Source: CBDFHV01 sp965247705 (GTDB taxonomy: Bacteria > Pseudomonadota > Alphaproteobacteria > Rhodospirillales > CAMCUA01). From it: DNA of 22,129 bases. Position numbers and translations under genes: made by a program. This document shows, in pieces, positions 7,590 through 15,039 of the stretch (the first letter of the stretch is position 1; the number at the start of each line of letters is the position of its first letter). The notes under the pieces are model-generated. The model was not told where the DNA came from and searched no databases. It saw only the letters and a program-made list of their open reading frames with translations. The stretch is taken from positions 1 through 22,129 of the forward strand of contig CBDFHV010000034.1 of assembly GCA_965247705.1 (NCBI GenBank), given 5' to 3'.

Positions 7590-9188
7590 CCCGAATTATT
7601 CACGGCGCTGATTGAAAATGCTGGTGAGCGTAGATTAACCTGTTGAAATGCCGTATGATTTTGGTGTCAAGACAAGATCACATGGCAACAGAACAACCCA
7701 CGGCTCACCATGAACGAGATTACCCCCTATCTCCCTGGTTTGTCACCCGTTGGAGGCAAGCCGCTTTGCGCCCGCTTCGACGGCGGACGGCTGTCGTCGG
7801 ACGGCGGGGTGTTGTTGTTGGGCGAGATCGACAGGCGGCTCGGCATCGCCGACGTGCTCGCTTCCTGCGTCACCGACGTGCGCGACCCGGCGAGCACGAC
7901 CCACGCTTACGTAGACATGATCCGGGCGCGCCTGTTCGCTATTGCCTGCGGGTATGAGGATTGCGACGACCTCGACGTTCTGCGTTTCGATCCGGCGTTC
8001 AAGCTGGCCTGTGGCCGTTTGTCCGAGAGCGGCGACGACCTGATGAGCCAACCGACCCTGTCGCGCCTCGAGAACGCGCCGTCATGGCGCGCGCTCGGGC
8101 GCATGGGGCTGTCGATGATCGATCTGTTTTGCGCCAGCTTCAAGCGCGTTCCGGCGCGCATCGTTCTCGATATCGACGACACCGACGACGCCGTTCACGG
8201 CGGCCAGCAGCTGGCGCTGTTCAACGCCCATTACGACGACTATTGCTTCCAACCCATCCATATCTTCGAGGCGGCCACCGGCAAGCCGGTGATGTCACTG
8301 CTGCGTCCCGGCAAGCGGCCCTCCGGCGACGAGGCGGCGCGGATCCTGAGACACGTCATCGGCCGCATCCGCCGCAACTGGCCACGGGTCGAGATCACCG
8401 TGCGGGGCGATGGCCACTACGCCACGCCGGAGGCCATGGAATTCCTCGAACGTCAGGGCTGCGGCTACATCTTCGGGCTTTCCGGCAACGCCCGGCTGAA
8501 CAGGATCGGCCAGCCGTGGTGCGAGGACGCCGCCGTGCGCCGGGCGGGGCAGGGAAAGGATAAGGTGCGCCGCTTCTTCCACACCGGCTACCAGGCCAAA
8601 AGCTGGTCACGGCAACGCTCGGTCATCGCCCGCGTGGAAGCTACCGCCAAGGGCTGTGACGTCCGCTTCGTCGTCACCAACCTGAGCGGCCGCGCCAAGG
8701 CGCTCTACGAGAAGGTCTACTGCGCCCGCGGGCGGATGGAAAACATGATCAAGGACCACAAGCTCTACACCAAGTCCGACCGCACGTCGTGCCACCGTTG
8801 GGAGGCCAACCAGTTCCGCCTCTTCCTGCATACCGGCGCCTACTGGCTGCTGCATCAGCTTCGCCAAGCGGCGCCTCGGAAATCGCTGTGGCGAACGGCC
8901 ACCTTCGAAACCCTGCGCCGGGCGTTTCTCAAAATCGCCGTCCGCGTCGAGGAGCTCAAGTCGCGCCTCAGGATCGCCCTGCCTTCGGCCTATCCCTATC
9001 AGCCGGCCATGATCGCCATCGCCGGGCGCATCACCGCCCAAGGGCCCTGAACCAAGCGGCAGGTGCCGCCGGACGAGCCCCGAACAACAACCTCCAACCT
9101 CTCCGACAATCCGTCTCAAAAATCGCCGTCAACCCGGTCGCTACCGCTCGTCCCGCTGAAATCCGATGGCCGTCATGAATAATTGGGG
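7590..9188 (+). mobile_element. Type 1 IS1380-family element, copy 2
   Basis: This is a 1,599-bp copy flanked by CTAG at 7586-7589 and 9189-9192, with the same ends as copy 1. The only difference from copy 1 that I noticed is C at 8189 in place of T at the equivalent 2798, a synonymous change in an Asp codon. It was inserted between two convergent decayed genes. Rejoining across CTAG puts the M19 stop next to the end of the M20 gene. Confidence 0.95.
7710..9050 (+). CDS. IS1380-family transposase (type 1, copy 2)
   Basis: The 446-residue protein is identical in amino-acid sequence to the type 1 copies at 2319-3659 and 10681-12021, with Asp154/156, Asp234 and Glu344 all present. The one silent base difference sits in the DIDDTDD cluster. 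The frame is complete, so this copy can in principle supply transposase for all three elements. Confidence 0.94.
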   Translation: MNEITPYLPGLSPVGGKPLCARFDGGRLSSDGGVLLLGEIDRRLGIADVLASCVTDVRDPASTTHAYVDMIRARLFAIACGYEDCDDLDVLRFDPAFKLACGRLSESGDDLMSQPTLSRLENAPSWRALGRMGLSMIDLFCASFKRVPARIVLDIDDTDDAVHGGQQLALFNAHYDDYCFQPIHIFEAATGKPVMSLLRPGKRPSGDEAARILRHVIGRIRRNWPRVEITVRGDGHYATPEAMEFLERQGCGYIFGLSGNARLNRIGQPWCEDAAVRRAGQGKDKVRRFFHTGYQAKSWSRQRSVIARVEATAKGCDVRFVVTNLSGRAKALYEKVYCARGRMENMIKDHKLYTKSDRTSCHRWEANQFRLFLHTGAYWLLHQLRQAAPRKSLWRTATFETLRRAFLKIAVRVEELKSRLRIALPSAYPYQPAMIAIAGRITAQGP

Positions 9189-10508
9189 CTAGGCGGCGCT
9201 TCGCCCAGGTCCCAGAACAGGCTCATGATTTGCAATCCCTCGCGGACGATGGGCGCCAGCACGTGCTCGTTGGGGCCGTGCTGGCAGCAGCCGGTGTTGA
9301 GGAATCAGATGGTCGGCACGCCAAACCGATGGCGAAGGTGTGGCTGGGCAGGCCGCCGGCCGAGTTGGGCACCAGATGGGGCGGGGACCGGTGGTGCGGG
9401 CGATGGACTCGGCGGTGAAGCGCACCCACGGATGGTCGGGATCGGTGCGCGAGGCTCGGTGGCCCATGTCCAGGAGCGGCACGATCTTCACCTGCGGGAA
9501 GCCGTGCTGGTCCAGGTGGCGGCGCAGGGCAGGGAGGAAGCGGGCCGGGTCCACGTCGGCGGCGTAGCGGATCTGGCAGCGGGCCCAGGCGTCGGGCTGG
9601 ACCCCTTTGACCGGGTTTTCCGGCCGCCCGGTGATGAAGGCGAGGACCTGGTCCAGCCGAACATATTCTCCGGCCGGCTGAGGCCCGGCTCGCCCCACTC
9701 CGGGTCGATCTCCGGGAAGTCGGGTCCCGGGTCCACCTCGCACTGGGCCAGGGGTGCCCGCACATTGTCGGGAATGCCCTCGGGCAGCCAATCGGCGATG
9801 ATGCGGCCTTTTTGGGTGACGATGGCGGCGATCGCGTGGGCCAGGGTTACTCCCGGGTCCTCCAGCACCCCGCCCCAGTGGCCCGAGTGGCGGCTGCCGA
9901 TCCGGAGGTTGATCTCCAGGTCGAAAGTCACGGCGCCCCGGTGGCCCAGCTTGATGTCGGGGCGTTCGGGTTTCATACGCGGCCCATCGGAGGCGATCAT
10001 GGCGTCGGCGGCCAGGATGTCGGCGTTTTCGGCGACGAATTCATCGAGGCCGGTGGAACCGATCTCCTCGCTCATCTCCAGGAGCCTTAGTTGAAGCGGT
10101 GGCGGCCGCGCTCCCGAGCACCTGATCGTCGGCCAGGATTTCTGGCCCTTGTTGTCGGCAACCGCCGTCGTTGAGTCCACGGGTCGAGGCCGTCGCGCCA
10201 CTGTTTGCCGCGGACCACGTCGCCGTGGCCGTAGGTCAACAGCGTCGGCAGTGCCGCGTCCTCCGTCCGCTCGGCGACCAGGAACGGCCCGCCGCCCTTC
10301 ACCGGGTTGTCGAAAACGCCGCATTGGTAGCCCCGGGTCGTCATCCAGGGGACGATCTCGTCAGCAGGTAGCGACGCAGGTCGGGCAGGCGCTCGGGCTC
10401 CTGGCTCTCGGTGGGAATGGCCACCCGGCGCGCCAGATCGGCCATGAAGGCCCCGGAGTCGAAGTGTTCCGTGGCGCGGGCGATGGCACCGTCGCGACTG
10501 CCGGTCAT
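9189..10508 (-). pseudogene. M20-family metallopeptidase gene, frameshifted and internally deleted
   Basis: Reading on the minus strand from ATG at 10506-10508, the gene starts MTGSRDGAIARATEHFDSGA...RRVAIPTESQEPERLPDLRRYL. It shifts frame into EIVPWMTTRGYQCGVFDNPV and LLTYGHGDVVRGKQWRDGLD, where HGD is the first metal-ligand motif. A stretch is then missing before the DNKGQ metal motif (about 10144-10160). The EEIGS motif with the general-base Glu lies near 10058-10076, followed by IASDGPRMKPERPDIKLGHR and a long conserved block. Further frame changes reach NSAGG...HTFAIG and finally MSLFWDLGEAPP at the CTAG beside type 1 copy 2. The original stop probably lay beyond that insertion. An intact relative would hydrolyse dipeptides or deacylate N-acyl amino acids using two metal ions. 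The decay is independent of the flanking IS copies, which lie outside the gene or at its last codons. Confidence 0.85.
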
Positions 10509-10542
10509 GACGTCCCCCGATTAGCGGTTGCGGCGCCGCTAG

Positions 10543-12141
10543 CCCCAATTATTCATGACGGCCATCGGATTTCAGCGGGACGAGCGGTAGCGACCGGGTT
10601 GACGGCGATTTTTGAGACGGATTGTCGGAGAGGTTGGAGGTTGTTGTTCGGGGCTCGTCCGGCGGCACCTGCCGCTTGGTTCAGGGCCCTTGGGCGGTGA
10701 TGCGCCCGGCGATGGCGATCATGGCCGGCTGATAGGGATAGGCCGAAGGCAGGGCGATCCTGAGGCGCGACTTGAGCTCCTCGACGCGGACGGCGATTTT
10801 GAGAAACGCCCGGCGCAGGGTTTCGAAGGTGGCCGTTCGCCACAGCGATTTCCGAGGCGCCGCTTGGCGAAGCTGATGCAGCAGCCAGTAGGCGCCGGTA
10901 TGCAGGAAGAGGCGGAACTGGTTGGCCTCCCAACGGTGGCACGACGTGCGGTCGGACTTGGTGTAGAGCTTGTGGTCCTTGATCATGTTTTCCATCCGCC
11001 CGCGGGCGCAGTAGACCTTCTCGTAGAGCGCCTTGGCGCGGCCGCTCAGGTTGGTGACGACGAAGCGGACGTCACAGCCCTTGGCGGTAGCTTCCACGCG
11101 GGCGATGACCGAGCGTTGCCGTGACCAGCTTTTGGCCTGGTAGCCGGTGTGGAAGAAGCGGCGCACCTTATCCTTTCCCTGCCCCGCCCGGCGCACGGCG
11201 GCGTCCTCGCACCACGGCTGGCCGATCCTGTTCAGCCGGGCGTTGCCGGAAAGCCCGAAGATGTAGCCGCAGCCCTGACGTTCGAGGAATTCCATGGCCT
11301 CCGGCGTGGCGTAGTGGCCATCGCCCCGCACGGTGATCTCGACCCGTGGCCAGTTGCGGCGGATGCGGCCGATGACGTGTCTCAGGATCCGCGCCGCCTC
11401 GTCGCCGGAGGGCCGCTTGCCGGGACGCAGCAGTGACATCACCGGCTTGCCGGTGGCCGCCTCGAAGATATGGATGGGTTGGAAGCAATAGTCGTCGTAA
11501 TGGGCGTTGAACAGCGCCAGCTGCTGGCCGCCGTGAACGGCATCGTCGGTGTCGTCGATATCGAGAACGATGCGCGCCGGAACGCGCTTGAAGCTGGCGC
11601 AAAACAGATCGATCATCGACAGCCCCATGCGCCCGAGCGCGCGCCATGACGGCGCGTTCTCGAGGCGCGACAGGGTCGGTTGGCTCATCAGGTCGTCGCC
11701 GCTCTCGGACAAACGGCCACAGGCCAGCTTGAACGCCGGATCGAAACGCAGAACGTCGAGGTCGTCGCAATCCTCATACCCGCAGGCAATAGCGAACAGG
11801 CGCGCCCGGATCATGTCTACGTAAGCGTGGGTCGTGCTCGCCGGGTCGCGCACGTCGGTGACGCAGGAAGCGAGCACGTCGGCGATGCCGAGCCGCCTGT
11901 CGATCTCGCCCAACAACAACACCCCGCCGTCCGACGACAGCCGTCCGCCGTCGAAGCGGGCGCAAAGCGGCTTGCCTCCAACGGGTGACAAACCAGGGAG
12001 ATAGGGGGTAATCTCGTTCATGGTGAGCCGTGGGTTGTTCTGTTGCCATGTGATCTTGTCTTGACACCAAAATCATACGGCATTTCAACAGGTTAATCTA
12101 CGCTCACCAGCATTTTCAATCAGCGCCGTGAATAATTCGGG
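10543..12141 (-). mobile_element. Type 1 IS1380-family element, copy 3 (inverted)
   Basis: This is the reverse complement of copies 1 and 2, again 1,599 bp, flanked by CTAG at 10539-10542 and 12142-12145. It shares the T variant of copy 1 at the one position that differs in copy 2. It lies upstream of the decayed M20 gene and of the iron-binding protein gene that points away from it. With copy 2 it brackets 9189-10542 in inverted orientation. Confidence 0.95.
10681..12021 (-). CDS. IS1380-family transposase (type 1, copy 3)
   Basis: This is a 446-residue protein identical to the other two type 1 transposases, with an intact frame from ATG at 12019-12021 to TGA at 10681-10683. DDE residues are at the same places (Asp154/156, Asp234, Glu344). 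It is transcribed away from the iron-binding protein gene that follows. Confidence 0.94.
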   Translation of the reverse strand: MNEITPYLPGLSPVGGKPLCARFDGGRLSSDGGVLLLGEIDRRLGIADVLASCVTDVRDPASTTHAYVDMIRARLFAIACGYEDCDDLDVLRFDPAFKLACGRLSESGDDLMSQPTLSRLENAPSWRALGRMGLSMIDLFCASFKRVPARIVLDIDDTDDAVHGGQQLALFNAHYDDYCFQPIHIFEAATGKPVMSLLRPGKRPSGDEAARILRHVIGRIRRNWPRVEITVRGDGHYATPEAMEFLERQGCGYIFGLSGNARLNRIGQPWCEDAAVRRAGQGKDKVRRFFHTGYQAKSWSRQRSVIARVEATAKGCDVRFVVTNLSGRAKALYEKVYCARGRMENMIKDHKLYTKSDRTSCHRWEANQFRLFLHTGAYWLLHQLRQAAPRKSLWRTATFETLRRAFLKIAVRVEELKSRLRIALPSAYPYQPAMIAIAGRITAQGP

Positions 12142-12145
12142 CTAG

Positions 12146-12414
12146 CATGATCGAGCGGCCGGTATGGCGGCGAAACGAACGCGGCCATGATCCCTGGAGA
12201 GATCGCCACGCGAACGGGGGAGACCATTTGACCAAGGTCAAGGACGGGACCGGAACGACATTGATAGTTTGTCGCATTCGCAACGTATCGTGGGCGGAGT
12301 ATCCGAATGGTTCGTTGCGATGTCGGATGCATCATGATAAAAGATGCGATTGAGAATGCTTTGCAATAGCGATTACGCCTCGCCACCGTCCCCCATCCTG
12401 TGAGCACCGCTGCC
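12146..12414. other. Upstream region of the iron-type binding protein gene, cut by type 1 copy 3
   Basis: This 269-bp region separates the CTAG boundary of type 1 copy 3 from the binding-protein gene. Its right-hand half is AT-richer than its surroundings, as expected for a promoter, and holds the Fur-like site annotated separately. I saw no convincing coding frame in it. Confidence 0.4.
12348..12370 (+). promoter_or_regulatory. Possible Fur-like iron-regulatory site
   Basis: GATTGAGAATGCTTTGCAATAGC lies 45 bases before the chosen start of a Fe(3+)-type binding protein. Its core at 12352-12367 agrees with 13 of 16 positions of the Fur-box-like form GAGAATGATTCTCAAT. The match is by eye, and the regulatory role is inferred mainly from the gene it precedes. 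Confidence 0.35.
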
Positions 12415-13467
12415 ATGAGAAACCGGATTTTCCTTGCCGCCGCTGCCGCCATCGGCGCTGCTATCACTGGCGGAATGATTGGCTCCACGGCCGCCGATAC
12501 GGAGGAAGTGAACCTCTATTCCTATCGGCAACCCTTCCTGATCAACCCGTTGATGGCGGCCTTCACCAAGCGGACGGGGATCAAGGTCAATATCGTCTAC
12601 GCCCAAAATGGCATGCTGGAGCGCATCAAGGCCGAGGGTCTCAATACACCGGCCGACGCGGTCCTCACGGTGGACATCGGGCGGCTCCACGACATGGTGC
12701 AGGCGAAAATCCTCCAGCCCGTGCGGTCGGACTATCTGGAGCGTGTCGTTCCATCCCAGTACCGCGATCCGACAGGCCTGTGGTTCGGGCTTACCACCCG
12801 CGCCCGGATCGTCTTCGCCAGCCGGGATCGGGTGAAGCCGGGGACGGTGCGAAGCTATGAAGACTTGGCATCGCCGGTCCTCAAGGGCCGGGTGTGCAGC
12901 CGCTCCGCCAAGCACGTCTACAACATCTCCCTCATCGCCTCGGTGATCGCCCACAAGGGCGAGGCGGGGGCGGAGGCTTGGCTGCGCCGTGTCAAGAACA
13001 ACCTGGCCCGCAAGCCGCAGGGCAACGACCGGGCCCAGGCCAAGGCAATCCACGAGGGCCTGTGCGATGTCGCCTTGTCGAACACCTATTATATGGGCCT
13101 GATGGCGACCAACGATAAGAAGCCCGAGCAGAAGAAATGGACCGAGTCCATCTACATCGTCTTCCCCAACCAAGGCGGCCGCGGCACCCACGTAAACGTC
13201 AGCGGCGCCGCCGTGGTGAAGCACGCCAAGAACCGGGACAACGCGGTCAAGCTCATCGAGTTTCTGGCCAGCGCCGATGCCCAGGGCATCTATGCGGAAC
13301 AGAACCTGGAATACCCGGTGACTCCCGGCATTCCGCTTCACCCAATGGTGGCCACCTGGGGGTCCTTCAAGGCCGACGACGTGAACCTGGCCGCCGTCGC
13401 CAAGTTCCGTGCCGCCGCCTCGCGCCTCGTCGATAGGGTCGGTTACGAGAGGGGACCCGGTTCCTAA
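12415..13467 (+). CDS. Fe(3+) ABC transporter periplasmic substrate-binding protein (FbpA/FutA-like)
   Basis: This is a 350-residue secreted binding protein. Residues 1-27 form a signal peptide (MRNR, a hydrophobic Ala/Ile/Gly stretch, then STAADTEE). The mature protein starts EVNLYSYRQ, the strand that carries a conserved Tyr in FbpA/FutA/IdiA proteins. The paired tyrosines of SNTYYMGLM (Tyr225/226) match the usual ferric-iron ligands, and GRVCSRSAKHVYN and YPVTPGI are also typical of this family. It should hand ferric iron to an inner-membrane permease and ATPase, but neither gene is next to it. I chose ATG 12415 because it gives a clean signal peptide. GTG 12400, in frame, would add five residues, and neither start has a strong Shine-Dalgarno. 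The upstream region carries a possible Fur-like site, and type 1 copy 3 ends 273 bases before the gene. Confidence 0.88.
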   Translation: MRNRIFLAAAAAIGAAITGGMIGSTAADTEEVNLYSYRQPFLINPLMAAFTKRTGIKVNIVYAQNGMLERIKAEGLNTPADAVLTVDIGRLHDMVQAKILQPVRSDYLERVVPSQYRDPTGLWFGLTTRARIVFASRDRVKPGTVRSYEDLASPVLKGRVCSRSAKHVYNISLIASVIAHKGEAGAEAWLRRVKNNLARKPQGNDRAQAKAIHEGLCDVALSNTYYMGLMATNDKKPEQKKWTESIYIVFPNQGGRGTHVNVSGAAVVKHAKNRDNAVKLIEFLASADAQGIYAEQNLEYPVTPGIPLHPMVATWGSFKADDVNLAAVAKFRAAASRLVDRVGYERGPGS

Positions 13468-13566
13468 TCTGATCTCCTGATTCCCGTTTCGCGGCATCGG
13501 GCCGGGGTTGGCACCCGGGGGGCGCCCACCCTATGATCCGGCCGAGGATTTACGGCGGCCGCGGAC

Positions 13567-15039
13567 ATGTTTCCCCACGCCCTGCTGAGCGTCGACGAGA
13601 TGTATCGGGCCGATGCGGGCGCGGCGCGGCGGGGCGTGCCCAGCCTCGACTTGATGGAAGCGGCGGGCGCCGCCGTGGCTCGCGCCGTCCTTCGCCGCTG
13701 GTCTCCGCGATCCGTCGTGGTGTTATGTGGACCGGGCTACAACGGCGGCGATGGATTCGTTGTCGCCCGGCTGCTCAAGGCCGCTGGCTGGCCGGTTCGC
13801 GTGGCGCTGCTGGCAGACCGGGATCGCCTGAAGGGCGATGCCGCGGTCAATGCCGATCGGTGGGAAGGGCCGGTAGAGCCCCTGTCGGTCGGCGGCCTCG
13901 ACGGCGTGGCTGTGGCGGTGGACGCTCTGTTCGGCGCCGGTCTGGGCCGCACCTTGGAAGGCCCACCGCGATCGGTGGTGGAGGCGATCAACGAACGAAA
14001 CATCGACTGCGTGGCCGTGGACATCCCCAGTGGCGTGCACGGGGACAGTGGCGAGGTGCTTGGCGCCGCGCCCCGCTGCGCGGTCACCGTCACCTTCTTT
14101 CGCCGCAAACCCGGTCATGTGCTGTTTCCGGGGCGCGGGCTCTGCGGGGCGGTCGAGACGGCCGACATCGGCATTCCCGAGGCCGTTCTCGACGACATCG
14201 AGCCCCGCACGGCGGCCAACGTCCCGAGTGTGTGGCGGCAAGCCTGGCCGCCGGCCACCGCGGAAGGCAACAAGTACCATCGCGGCCACGCCATCGTCGT
14301 CGGCGGACGCCGCCTCACCGGAGCGGCCAGGCTGGCGGCCCAGGGCGCGCGGCGCATCGGCGCCGGCTTGGTGACCGTCGCCGCGCCCGCCGAGGCCTTC
14401 CCCATCTATGCGGCTGGCAGTCCAGGGACCATGGTCGCCGCGGTGGACGATGACCGGGCCTTCGAAGCGCTGCTCGCCGATAAGCGAAAGAACGCCGTCC
14501 TGGTGGGCCCCGGCGCCGGGGTGACCGAACATACCCGCGACCGGGTTCTCGCCGCCCTGGCGACGGCCAAGTCCTGCGTCCTCGACGCCGACGCCCTGAC
14601 CGCTTTCGCATCCGATCCCGAGACCCTGTTCGACGCTATTCGCTCGACCTGTGTGATCACGCCCCATGAAGGGGAGTTCGCCCGCCTGTTCGACCGGCAA
14701 GGGGACAAGCTCTCGCGGACCAGAAAGGCGGCCGAGCAAAGCGGTGCCGTGGTCCTGCTCAAGGGGGCGGACACGGTGGTCGCCGCGCCCGATGGCCGGG
14801 CATGCATCGCCGAGAACGCGCCGCCGACCCTGGCCACCGCCGGTTCCGGCGATGTGTTGTCCGGGTTCGTCCTCGGCTTGATCGCCCAGGGCATGCCGGC
14901 GTTCGAGGCGGCCTCCGCCGCCACATGGCTGCATGGCGAGGCGGCAGCGGCCTTTGGGCCGGGGCTGATTGCCGAGGATCTGCCGCAAGCCCTGCCCGCC
15001 GTCCTGCGCGCCCTGTCCGATCGTCGGACGGCGCCATGA
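13567..15039 (+). CDS. nnr: Bifunctional NAD(P)H-hydrate epimerase / ADP-dependent NAD(P)H-hydrate dehydratase
   Basis: This 490-residue cytoplasmic repair enzyme converts damaged NAD(P)H hydrates back to NAD(P)H. The N-terminal epimerase (YjeF_N) domain, about residues 1-215, shows LCGPGYNGGDGFVVARLL (53-70), VDALFGAGLGR (118-128) and VDIPSGVHGDSG (151-162). The C-terminal dehydratase domain, about 235-485, has the ribokinase-like fold: GGRRLTGAARLAAQGARRIG (246-265), LVGPGAG (312-318), TPHEGEFARLF (365-375), LLKGADTVV (397-405) and the nucleotide-site motif ATAGSGDVLSGF (423-434). Length is normal for the fused form. ATG 13567 has no strong Shine-Dalgarno but starts the domain correctly. 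The stop overlaps the malonyl-CoA decarboxylase start as ATGA (15036-15039), so the two genes are translationally coupled. Confidence 0.96.
   Translation: MFPHALLSVDEMYRADAGAARRGVPSLDLMEAAGAAVARAVLRRWSPRSVVVLCGPGYNGGDGFVVARLLKAAGWPVRVALLADRDRLKGDAAVNADRWEGPVEPLSVGGLDGVAVAVDALFGAGLGRTLEGPPRSVVEAINERNIDCVAVDIPSGVHGDSGEVLGAAPRCAVTVTFFRRKPGHVLFPGRGLCGAVETADIGIPEAVLDDIEPRTAANVPSVWRQAWPPATAEGNKYHRGHAIVVGGRRLTGAARLAAQGARRIGAGLVTVAAPAEAFPIYAAGSPGTMVAAVDDDRAFEALLADKRKNAVLVGPGAGVTEHTRDRVLAALATAKSCVLDADALTAFASDPETLFDAIRSTCVITPHEGEFARLFDRQGDKLSRTRKAAEQSGAVVLLKGADTVVAAPDGRACIAENAPPTLATAGSGDVLSGFVLGLIAQGMPAFEAASAATWLHGEAAAAFGPGLIAEDLPQALPAVLRALSDRRTAP

Noticed and set aside
12373..13497. Long minus-strand open frame antisense to the iron-binding protein gene
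   Set aside because: It is a shadow frame of a high-GC gene. The plus strand encodes a coherent secreted binding protein, while the antisense product matches no fold.
13468..13530. GC-rich inverted repeat CCGGG/CCCGG after the binding-protein gene as a terminator
   Set aside because: The stem is only about five base pairs and no T run follows, so it is not a supportable intrinsic terminator.
13723..14988. Long minus-strand open frame across nnr
   Set aside because: The plus strand carries all conserved motifs of both Nnr domains, and the antisense frame is explained by GC-rich codon bias.
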